23,694 nt of DNA from Bigelowiella natans CCMP2755 (lineage: Eukaryota; Cercozoa; Chlorarachniophyceae): NCBI GenBank assembly GCA_000320545.1, contig ADNK01003390.1, positions 7,501 through 31,194 of the forward strand, read 5' to 3'. Both the position numbers and the translations under genes were made by a program. This document shows positions 16,731 through 23,694 of this stretch, piece by piece; the stretch's first letter is position 1; every line of letters starts with the position of its first letter. The notes below the pieces were generated by a model. The model was not told the DNA's origin. It saw only the letters and a list, made by a program, of their open reading frames with translations, and made no database searches.

Positions 16731-18474
16731 GGAGGGGGTAGGGGGGGCGCGGGAGATTGGTTTCTGCTCCTTGAAAGCACACTTTGCACACTTGAGTCAT
16801 CCGGCATCTATCACAAGTCGATTGTTACTATGGAAGATCCCAACTGTCGCACCAGCTCATTATCGCGTATCCCATCATTTCGTGCTTCTTCTTACTACGA
16901 ATACTCTTACTGCCACTACGGCTGCTGCTACTATCAGGAGGGTACTATCGTCTTCGTTGGCGTGCAGTTATGCCTGTGGGAGCAAACACGACTCGGGTGC
17001 GTATGAGAGAAGGGGGGGGGGGGGAGGAGGGGGGGAGGTGACTTTAGATTCGCGTATTATTATTATTGATTGGAGGGGAAATACGCGCGAATAACTAATT
17101 CGAAAGGAAGGCATTACTAACGCTGATGCTTGTTCTCCATAGAAATATTGTTTGCAACGCTAGAGGAAGATAAAGGTTGATTGATGGGAGAAAGTTATTT
17201 GCCCCCCCTCCCCCTCCCCTTCCTGCCCTTGCATTCTCGCAAACACACCGCAACTGCCATGATGTTTGAGAAGCATTCGTATGAACAATACTTGAAAACA
17301 ACACAAACAACAATAGACGAAGCTTTGAGAGAGATCGTGGCCTCTTCTATCGCTCATAATCTCAAGGTACATCGATGCAATGTTATCGATTCGCGTGTAT
17401 TTTAGATCAAACTATGGGGATATATTTGAAGTAAGTATGATGCGATGAGATGTCAACTCCTTCTCGATGTCAACTCTCCTTCTCGTTTGAAATCTGTGAT
17501 GTCAACCATTATCGCCGCCCCCTCCCCTCCGTCTCCCCTCTTTTCCATCCCACAGGCCACATGTCACTTAGCACCATTGTCACCATCATCACCATCGTCA
17601 TCGCCGCCTCCATCACTCTCGCTTGAGATACAGCAAAGGCTGAAGCACATGGTTTCTGCGAGGTAGTATCAATATAATTCCGCCGTTGTCCAAATCGGTA
17701 GAGCTTATTCTCACACCATATTACAAAGACTGCACTTCGAGAGCAGAAATGATGACGCAAGCGAGGAGTCGAGGCAAACATCGTCAAAAGACATGGATAA
17801 AAGGCCCGGAAAAAGCAGCTCGAAATTGAAGAAAACGACCGAGCCCAGTGACGATGATTCATCGTCTCCGGTATGATTCTAGGCTGCCTCAAACCCCGCA
17901 TGGCGTTTGCGAAATCAAAATGCCTTTTTAATGCTGCTACTGCGGAATGATAAACAGGACGACGATGCACTGGACAATGAAAGCCGAGCTCATGAAGAGA
18001 CGGTATATAGAGGAAAGACGCAGCTCTGTGCAGCGTAGGCGTGTTTGTTGATCGTTGATACATGGCCGCTTTGGTTTCAACGACATGACTACTCGGTTTT
18101 CGCGCGTTGTGCTTATTGCCTTCCTTCGATGCGTTTGGCCTTCTTCTCTTTTCAGTTTGAGGCGGAAAGGATGAATAGGACATACGATGGGTTGACTTGT
18201 TCTTCTTCTTTTTCCTTTATTTTTCCTTCATACGCGCGCTTTGATTCACTCTCTCTCCCCCCCCTCCCCCCCCTCCTCTCCGTTCCTCCTCGTTTCTGCT
18301 CATATAGTGTGAAAAGGAGTTATAGCCTCAGCATTGTAAAATTCGAGTTTGTTTTCTCACTAGCGTGGTCTTGATTACTGTCAGAGCGGTAGCTGTCATG
18401 AGGAAGTGTGGGGAGCTCTTCTCTCGAGATTATGAAGATTTGGTGATGATGCGGACGCCTTGATTTCATGTTAA

Positions 18475-18505
<31 letters not shown>

Positions 18506-19974
18506 GTATATATTAAGTTTCAAGGATACTAAGGGGTAAATTGTCAAAAATAAACGTGTACATGCTTGATTGCACCGAAGTTTTCCCGGCATTGCCTACC
18601 TATGAAATTCGCTTTCGACTGTTCCTTGTCGGGGGCAGTGATAGTTCCTTGCGATGGAAAATTGGAGGAAATATGGCCCCTTCAAAAGAAGCACAATGCT
18701 GACAAGCATCTTTTTCCCTACAGCTGAGCAAGTTGGAGCTGGTTAAAGACTCTCTTAACACACTTCAGCGAGAGATGGACACTGACACTGCTGATACAGC
18801 GCTATACAATCAAGCACAACGGCCCAGCAGCAGCAGCACAAGGCGTTCTTACGATGCCGAAGCCATTTACTTTGGCCTTGTGGTTTTGGAGACGTTTTCC
18901 TCGGGTAAGAATAGAATAGCATTCGCTCTCCCAGTTTCACTAAACGTGCGAATGTTTTTTAACATGGCACCTATCGCGGTCCTGGGTCGCGGGGCGGTGA
19001 CACAGAGTGCTCAGAGGAGCTCCTCCACGCGCATCTTGGAGCAGTCCTCAAGAGCGCAACGAACGTATTCAATCATCATAGTCATCTTCATTATCATCGT
19101 CGTCGTCATCGTCGTCATTGCCGTCATCATCTTTCCGCCGTACCAGTAGCTTGCACAGCAGGAGTTAGAGATTAGGGGGGGACAAGGGGGAGGGGGGGGC
19201 ACAACCAATGAGTTACGGCAGCACAGGCCGTCACTTCCTATTCGTTTTAAAAAAAGCTGATGCTGTTCTCAGGGGGAACTTCCGGACTGTATTCGAACGA
19301 TTGCAGCTTCGGTATACTCGAATATCGTCGTGAGAGTGCCAGGTAGTGGTTGATAGTGTGCTGGTAGTAGCGGCGGCAGCAGCAGCAGCACGTTAGTATA
19401 TTTTTTTCCTGGGGCCTGTACATCTGGCCTTTCGTCGATTGCGGAGATGTCACGTGTAATGCTGAGCGGGGATAGGGCTCGGTCGCTTGCCTCTCCTAGG
19501 ATGGCGGCGATGATGCTGATGCTGACGATGATGATTTGATTATGATGGTGGTGATGATGATGATGATGATTTGATTATGATGATGATGCTGATGTTGATA
19601 AACGCCATTCGTTGCGCTTCTTTCTCCATTTCATGTTCTCTCGCAAGGAAAACGGAAGATAGAGGCTGACTCTGCGTATGACGCCCGTCCCCCCCCCCCC
19701 GGCTTGTAGCCTAACCGTTTATGTTTGCATGTAGGTGTTGCTCTGAACACTCTGGCACAGCAAATGCCAAAGGTCCTGGCGAGTAGCTGTATCACTGTCC
19801 TTTGTATATTGCATCTATTCTTGGCGCGTGGGTGTTTATAGTTAACAATAGATCTTACCGAAAGGAGTTTGTGGGGGGGGGTCGGTCGCATCAGCGCATG
19901 GATCGATGTGTACTCCTGCCTCGACAAGTCGTTGCTAAACCACCGTCCTCTCCTTTGCTGTTTTGCAATGCCAA

Positions 19975-20017
<43 letters not shown>

Positions 20018-20908
20018 CTCTCTGTGGAGATAATGCCATATATTCCTGACATGCCGTCGCGTCCTACCTGCTGCTACTATGATGCCGCTGCTGCTGCACA
20101 GATCATGCAAAAGGACAGTGTTCGTTTTGGGAAAGAGAAGGTTGGGGTCTTGAAGCTAGTTGGCGAGGCAGCAAACCGGACGAAGTCGGCACTCATTCCA
20201 TATTCAGGTGATTGTTTTCTTGCCGTGATCGGATTACATGCTACCTTTCATCTCTCAAATTTCCCTCCCTACACCGCTGCATAGCACCCATGATGGCTCT
20301 TCGTCTTGCAGCGGATGCTATCCAATGCCATTCAATGCCAGCCCTCTCACTGCGGGGAGTGGTGGAAGCTGCTTTGTCTCCATTTCCTTTCATCGCCAGC
20401 GTCGCTGTCGCAGTCTCTCTTTCTAGTATTTGTGAAGTTGTGTGTTTATCATCAATCGGTAGGAATATTGACACTTCCAGTCTTGGCAGCCATGGCAGAC
20501 CAATCGAAGGTAGCGGAGGCGGAAGAACATATTTTCTTTATCTTAGCACAGATTCAGCTAGCTGATGCGATGATGTCACGCGTCGGTTGAGAAGATGCTA
20601 CATATAACTGCATGCTTGCAGCTATGGTTGAATGAATGATGCCGTAGGGGGAAATGCATTGAAGAAACCTCTTCTTCACTCACATTCTCACGTTGTTTAT
20701 GCCGTTGGCCGGCTGTGTGGTTTTATATATTCTTGCTTGATTTTTGGAGATGGTAAGAGAAGAGGCTTCGAGAGCTTTTGCTGCTCTAGTACACATTCTT
20801 CCTTTGGAGCCCGGTAGTTGCATGTACATCGCTCCCTCGCACATGCGTTTTATCTTAATAATTTTCAATTACTCTATCCCTCGCTTCTTCTTCTCTTCTC
20901 TCGCCTTC

Positions 20909-20951
<43 letters not shown>

Positions 20952-21387
20952 ACTCTCTTACTCTCTCTTACTCTCTCTCTGTCTGTCTGCCTCTGCGTGT
21001 GTGTGTGTGTGTGTGCGCGCGCCTCTCCCCCTCTCATACGCTTGAGTCGTTCGGCTCTGCATTTCCCCTACCAGATCCTCAATTAGCTGCACGTTTAACC
21101 GATTTACAGATGCGCCTAACCCACCATTTATGTCGCACGAGCTTGCTGCGAAGCGAGTAGAGGCTAAGGAATTTGTCCGGCAGCTCTTAGAGGGGTCATT
21201 CACATGTCACGCATGAGATTTGGATCGGACGAAGAGAGAGGGGGAAGGAAGGGGGGGGGTGGGGAGCGGAGAGGGGATCTGTTGCTTTATTATCGCTGCA
21301 AGCCTAGTAAAGGCGATTTTTTGTAAAGTAACCACTTCACCTATCCATGGACTATGATTTGCGTTGTTTTGGGGTAGCGATCATATT

Positions 21388-21426
<39 letters not shown>

Positions 21427-21527
21427 TCGTGCTGAAACAGAGCGAGAGCAGAGGAGCAAACGATACCTGTGCAGCCCGAGGGTGTCAAGCTACGGTGTTT
21501 TTACGCATTAACAATTAATTATGTATA

Positions 21528-21569
<42 letters not shown>

Positions 21570-23667
21570 GAAATATGAAACGTCCCCCCTTTCCCCGCTC
21601 CCCCCCTCTGTTTTCTAACTTCCGTATTCTCTGCTCATTCAGCCGATATCAGTTTGAGGGGGTGTCTTGGCTTCTGTTTCTCAAAGTACTGCCTTCTGAC
21701 GGCACTATCAGCAAATAACAACAAAATATCATTGAGCAGTTTGTTGCAGCACGGACTTACGAAGTCTCCGGTTGTTAGCGGGAGGAGGCTGCCTTTTTTT
21801 TTTTTTTTTAAATATGGTTTTCGATTCGTGCCGTCATTCATCGAGCCTTTGCTCATTGCCTTTTCTCCGCCGGCGCTGTTAGAAATTCGGTCTCCATGGA
21901 GCTCTCTGTGACGACATGGGCTTGGGGAAGACGCTACAGGTACATCGCGAACTCTCATTTGCTGCATTTTTGTGCTGCCTTCATCAGAATTTTCGAATTA
22001 TCTTCTATCTCCTCCCCCCCCCCCCCCACTCCCTTTCTCTATGGCAGGCGGCGTGCGTCTTAGCCGCGTACAAAGCAGAGATGGCGGGGCGAGAGGGCCG
22101 ATTAGGAGCAGCTATGAACTCGACGGCTGGTGTTTCTAAGAGTGTGTCATCGAGTGAATCTTCATCACTGCTGCCACGAGGAAAGCAGCTGCCTTCGCTC
22201 ATCCTCTGCCCCCCTTCCTTGGTAATTTGCCATAGTTGATTGTGAGGGGAGGATGGTGAAAAGATGGGGACATGGGATGTAGTTACGGACGCTGAGTGTG
22301 TTTTTTTGGAGAAGCAAGCCGATGGAGGTGAAGGGGGAGTCTTTGGACGCGGACCCATGTTTTGTCTGCGCATGTGTGTACGTGTGCGTATATGTGCGCG
22401 TGTACGTGTAGCTTTGGCGAGGTGGGGAGGAGAGGGCAGGATCGAAGGACACTCTTTTTAATTAGATTTTGACCAGAGCTTCTCAGACATGCATTGTATT
22501 TCAAACGCAACATATCCGAAGGTATTCAACTGGATGATGGAGATTCGTCGCTTCTTCCCCGGCCTCGCGTATGTGGCGTCATGAGACGATATTGATATCT
22601 GAGAGTATTGAGCAGGGAAAGAGGAGAGCAGTCGCAGTAGTTCTTAGCGATTATGCAAATGCGGTAGTGTGTCGCTGCAGTGAAAAGGAGGCAAAGGAGG
22701 AGCCGGCGGGGGGGGGAGATTGCTGCTGTATTTTAGAAGTTGCTGACAGATCTACACGTACGGATTTATAGTGACAAACCCTATGTGATCTTACAGAATA
22801 TCCGCTTACTCCTCGACCGACCGTGTAGCACTGAGGAAGGATGCAAAGGCAAAAAAAAGATATATGATAATTATAAACATGCGACGTGAGCAGACCGACT
22901 TTGTTTCGTCAAAAGCTGACACCGGCATGATTTGAAGCCTCAGATGCTCCAACGTGCACGATGCTGTTTAGCTTCCTTTCGATCTTCTTCCTTGCTATTC
23001 TTTGCTACGCGTTTACGATACGCCGGCCTCGTTCTCTCCTCATCACCATTGTTCTTTAACAGAGCCTCGAGAAAACGGATGCGCTGATAATGAGCTACCA
23101 AACGTACCTCGCGGAAAATCAAGCTCTGAAAGTAAAAAGCACTGTTACTCACACGCAAACACACACAGGGAGGGAGGGAGAGAGAGAGAGAAAGAGAGAG
23201 AGAGAGAAAATGGCTCTTGAAGAGATTTCTCAACCTCGCCTTTTGCTCCACTTGGCTAGGATATCGCCTGGGGGTATTGCATTCTGGACGAGGGCCACGT
23301 GATTCGTAATGCAAAGACGAAGCTGTCAAAAGCTGTCGCGAGGTGAGCCTAACCTCGCAGATCGCGCACGTGCGTGTACCGAGAACTTCTGAAGAAAAGC
23401 GACCGAGATCTTTTACTGATTCTGCTGCTGCTGCTGCTGCTGCTTGTTGTCGCTTTGCGATCCTATCCCCCCCCCCCCTCCCCCCCCCGCCACCGCCCCC
23501 GCCCCCGCGCGTCAGCATTCGCGCCCGGCACCGCCTGATGCTGAGCGGGACCCCCGTCCACAACTCAGCGGTGGAGCTCTATACGATTTTCAACTTCCTC
23601 ATGCCGGGCTATCTGGGAGACGCAGCGCACTTCCGGAGGCACTTCGAGAACCCGATCCGGAGAGCGG
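11595..23667 (+). CDS. MOT1: Mot1/BTAF1 TBP-removing Swi2/Snf2 ATPase (3' end outside window)
   Basis: Spliced gene for the TATA-binding-protein-associated ATPase that strips TBP from DNA (family knowledge). Exons: 11595-11776, 11925-12073, 12179-12859, 13017-13077, 13206-13298, 13384-13454, 13627-13695, 13826-13884, 13970-14019, 14324-14507, 14709-14809, 15029-15232, 15469-15523, 15610-15710, 15974-16169, 16331-16410, (17143-17175), about 17271-17366, 17556-17662, 17729-17870, 17958-18002, 18724-18904, 19735-19772, 20102-20207, 20312-about 20425, 20463-20509, 20750-20813, 21110-21194, 21441-21494, 21643-21685, 21883-21939, 22048-22221, 22522-22568, 22797-22848, 23063-23131, 23260-23342, 23516-23667. 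Apart from the stretches described under their own entries, junctions join in frame. Diagnostic motifs: DDMGLGKTLQ, ILDEGHVIRNAKTKLSKAV and LSGTPVHN. About 1,360 codons are present; the C-terminal helicase lobe lies beyond the window. Start at 11595 is the first ATG in the exon holding the first HEAT helix; an in-frame upstream extension is possible. Confidence 0.9.
11832..11877. repeat. (CTC)n/(CTT)n tract in Mot1 intron
   Basis: Pyrimidine triplet tract in intron 11777-11924. The opposite strand reads as poly-Glu, which is not a gene. Confidence 0.95.
12179..12859 (+). other. MOT1: Mot1 long N-terminal HEAT exon
   Basis: Begins with the codon completed across the GC-AG intron, giving GAEAIQILVSGRILRGG. 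A poly-Ser insert (about 12256-12282) precedes LDDLSIPSLLARNL, the conserved block about 60 residues after HEAT1. Later come HDIFHPDWERRHGGALGLK (the hallmark WExRHGAxxGL) and ALWCERAAARCLCVLALERF (family form LWCEDxAIRLLCVLALDRF). Ser/Pro- and Gly/Lys-rich inserts lie between the blocks. A 240-codon open frame on the opposite strand here is only the shadow of this GC-rich exon. Confidence 0.92.
13017..14019 (+). other. MOT1: Mot1 HEAT exons, block 2
   Basis: Six short exons. 13017-13077 reads DESVLPICESVAQALSMTL; 13206-13298 reads AKVRRVADVLIEM and ends EWQV; 13384-13454 reads YSGWVGIKYLLSLF; 13627-13695 reads KIVNLALKQQRLGAF; 13826-13884 reads KAAEALLSAIPYIKQNDPK; 13970-14019 reads VLAKIANRLWEKL. 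These match the BTAF1 order (EVVAPVRETCAQTL, TVDVLL, EQWEVRHGGLLGIKY, LLPKVL, AVAAASLVPVV, LWDALLE). Phases 1, 2, 2, 1, 1, 0 agree at successive junctions. GGA, poly-C and other simple tracts fill the introns. Confidence 0.88.
15413..15446. repeat. (CT)n tract before a Mot1 acceptor
   Basis: CT dinucleotides ending about 20 bases before the acceptor at 15468. Confidence 0.95.
15800..15885. repeat. GAT-rich triplet tract in Mot1 intron
   Basis: Interrupted GAT/GATA units, then nine or so perfect ATG/GAT units at about 15853-15882, in intron 15711-15973. Confidence 0.9.
16189..16256. repeat. (CT)n then (CA)n tract in Mot1 intron
   Basis: The intron 16170-16330 begins with GTAAGT and then carries CT followed by CA dinucleotides. 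Confidence 0.95.
16411..17270 (+). other. Unresolved Mot1 stretch, mostly intronic
   Basis: The donor after 16410 is in phase 2, and no acceptor in this stretch joins cleanly. A candidate exon 17143-17175 (ILFATLEEDK) follows a TACTAAC branch-point consensus at 17115-17121, but it needs an intermediate exon to fix phase, and its own exit phase does not fit the next exon. A possible intermediate begins at 16532 (WMIRSESEKPLPH). A GT tract (16695-16730) and G-rich runs (about 17011-17038) occupy the rest. Confidence 0.5.
16695..16730. repeat. (GT)n tract
   Basis: About 18 GT units followed by a G-rich stretch; part of the unresolved Mot1 region. Confidence 0.95.
17271..18002 (+). other. MOT1: Mot1 central helices and acidic linker
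   Basis: Exon about 17271-17366 reads YEQYLKTTQTTIDEALREIV and ends HNLK, like the BTAF1 segment YYDEIAVPFTRMQNECKQLI. Exon 17556-17662 is Ser/Pro-rich, then EIQQRLKHMVSA. Exon 17729-17870 and exon 17958-18002 encode a charged, disordered linker (NDDASEESRQTSSKD; KPSDDD-like Ser/Asp runs; DDDALDNESRAHEE). The linker has no counterpart that I recall in BTAF1. The acceptor of the first exon is uncertain: no AG follows the C-rich tract until 17269-17270. Confidence 0.65.
18003..18723 (+). other. Mot1 intron region with possible small exon
   Basis: A strong acceptor (CTTCTCTTTTCAG) at 18155 is followed by FEAERMNRTYD, but no GT donor after it gives the phase needed for the next exon at 18724. 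Exons 18002 and 18724 do join directly in phase 0, so the small exon may be alternative or false. C-rich tracts (about 18255-18280) and an AT tract (18474-18501) lie here. Confidence 0.5.
18474..18501. repeat. (AT)n tract in Mot1 intron
   Basis: Alternating TA within intron 18003-18723. Confidence 0.95.
19497..19605. repeat. GAT/GCT triplet-rich tract in Mot1 intron
   Basis: Interrupted GATGAT/GCTGAT units inside intron 18905-19734. Confidence 0.9.
19975..20016. repeat. (CT)n tract in Mot1 intron
   Basis: CT dinucleotides about 85 bases before the acceptor at 20101. Confidence 0.95.
20898..21023. repeat. Long (CT)n then (GT)n tract in Mot1 intron
   Basis: CT, CTTA and CTGT units followed by GTGTGT and GCGCGC, in intron 20814-21109. 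Confidence 0.95.
21391..21426. repeat. (AT)n tract upstream of the 54-nt Mot1 exon
   Basis: About 36 bases of alternating AT ending 14 bases before the acceptor at 21440. Confidence 0.95.
21525..21568. repeat. (AT)n tract downstream of the 54-nt Mot1 exon
   Basis: About 40 bases of nearly pure alternating AT in intron 21495-21642. AT tracts are self-complementary and so can pair with the tract at 21391-21426. Confidence 0.95.
21883..22221 (+). other. MOT1: Mot1 ATPase motifs I and Ia
   Basis: Exon 21883-21939 reads KFGLHGALCDDMGLGKTLQ: Walker A with Lys and Thr intact, the form typical of Mot1 (CDDMGLGKTLQ). Exon 22048-22221 reads AACVLAAYKAEMAG, then a Ser-rich insert (SVSSSESSS), then LPSLILCPPSL, the motif Ia equivalent. 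The acceptor at 22047 follows a run of about 17 C. Confidence 0.95.
22522..23131 (+). other. MOT1: Mot1 ATPase exons between motifs Ia and II
   Basis: Exon 22522-22568 reads FNWMMEIRRFFPGL and stops before a strong GTATGT donor; exon 22797-22848 reads ISAYSSTDRVALRKDAK; exon 23063-23131 reads LEKTDALIMSYQTYLAENQA. They parallel HWVDEVGKF, YTGPPTERIRL and NLIVASYDVV in BTAF1. The exit from 22848 requires a GC donor (AAG/GCAAAA), since no GT in reach keeps phase. Confidence 0.85.
23260..23667 (+). other. MOT1: Mot1 ATPase motifs II and III
   Basis: Exon 23260-23342 reads WGYCILDEGHVIRNAKTKL and SKAVA; DEGH replaces DEAH as in all Mot1 proteins I know, and VIRNAKTKLSKAV is a family signature. 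Exon 23516-23667 reads RHRLMLSGTPVHNSAVELYT then IFNFLMPGYLG and FRRHFENPIRRAG, covering motif III and the following helix. The window ends 27 bases into the next intron (donor GTATGG at 23668). Confidence 0.96.
23424..23513. repeat. (CTG)n and poly-C tracts before the last Mot1 exon
   Basis: About seven CTG units (23424-23444), then C runs from 23467 to about 23507, ending right before the acceptor at 23515. Confidence 0.95.
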
Positions 23668-23694
23668 GTATGGTGTGTATTTGTAGTCTTTATG

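Larger units (their letters stand above)
18724..20813 (+). other. MOT1: Mot1 HEAT exons, block 4
   Basis: Exon 18724-18904 reads LSKLELVKDSLNTLQREM and ends GLVVLETFSS; 19735-19772 reads VALNTLAQQMPK; 20102-20207 reads IMQKDSVRFGKEKVGVLKLV; 20312-about 20425 reads ALSLRGVVEAALSPF; 20463-20509 reads ILTLPVLAAMADQSK; 20750-20813 reads MVREEASRAFAALVHILPLE. The last two are clear matches to BTAF1 LLVVPVLGRMSDQTDSVR and MATQCFATLIRLMPLEAG. The long intron 18905-19734 holds TCA/GTC and GAT triplet tracts. Fewer repeats are found between 20207 and 20463 than the family normally has. Confidence 0.75.
21110..21685 (+). other. MOT1: Mot1 bridge into the ATPase domain
   Basis: Exon 21110-21194 reads APNPPFMSHELAAKRVEAKE and FVRQLLE; exon 21441-21494 reads ARAEEQTIPVQPEGVKL; exon 21643-21685 reads RYQFEGVSWLLFLK. 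Joined, they reproduce the family sequence order PDPPxMSxEL...FLEQLLDG...YKIPVPI...LRxYQxxGVxWLxFL. All junction phases agree. Both introns around the 54-nt exon carry (AT)n tracts. Confidence 0.92.

Noticed and set aside
22940-23563. 207-codon minus-strand open frame
   Set aside because: It overlaps three Mot1 ATPase exons and translates AG, CTG and C tracts; no recognisable domain.

Overview
The window is nuclear DNA from an intron-rich microbial eukaryote. Coding sequence is broken into many small exons with GT-AG (occasionally GC-AG) introns, mostly 60-330 bp. The introns and spacers are full of microsatellites: (CT)n, (GT)n, (AT)n, GAT/GTC-type triplets and long poly-C runs. Nothing prokaryotic is present (no operons, Shine-Dalgarno sites or CRISPR). 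The exact lineage cannot be read from the sequence; a protist or alga, perhaps a stramenopile, is a guess. TGA, TAA and TAG all behave as stops in the reconstructed exons.

Two genes lie head-to-tail on the + strand. Gene 1 (about 2.65-8.91 kb) is a RecQ-family DNA helicase. Its exons can be chained by reading-frame phase from 2943 to the TAA at 8906-8908. Motifs 0 to VI, the Cys4 zinc site, the RQC winged helix, an HRDC domain and two WRN-like C-terminal helix-turn-helix (HTH_40-type) modules follow in order, ending in a low-complexity acidic tail. No exonuclease domain was found. The 5' end is not settled: 2031-2942 holds coding-like patches that I could not join with confidence.

The spacer (about 8.91-11.08 kb) has no convincing gene but carries perfect inverted repeats, an alternating GC palindrome and triplet repeats.

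Gene 2 (about 11.6 kb to beyond the window end) is a Mot1/BTAF1 orthologue, the Swi2/Snf2 ATPase that removes TATA-binding protein from DNA. N-terminal HEAT-repeat exons run from 11.6 to about 20.8 kb. The ATPase domain starts at about 21.4 kb: the Walker A exon is 21883-21939, the DEGH box exon 23260-23342 and the motif III exon 23516-23667. The window stops inside the following intron, so the second helicase lobe is missing. About 37 exons could be proposed. Two stretches, 16411-17270 and about 20208-20462, do not resolve cleanly.

Both products are nuclear ATPases acting on DNA or DNA-protein complexes (genome maintenance and transcription initiation). Being neighbours does not show that they work together. 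All homology statements rest on recognising family motifs by eye; no search was run.
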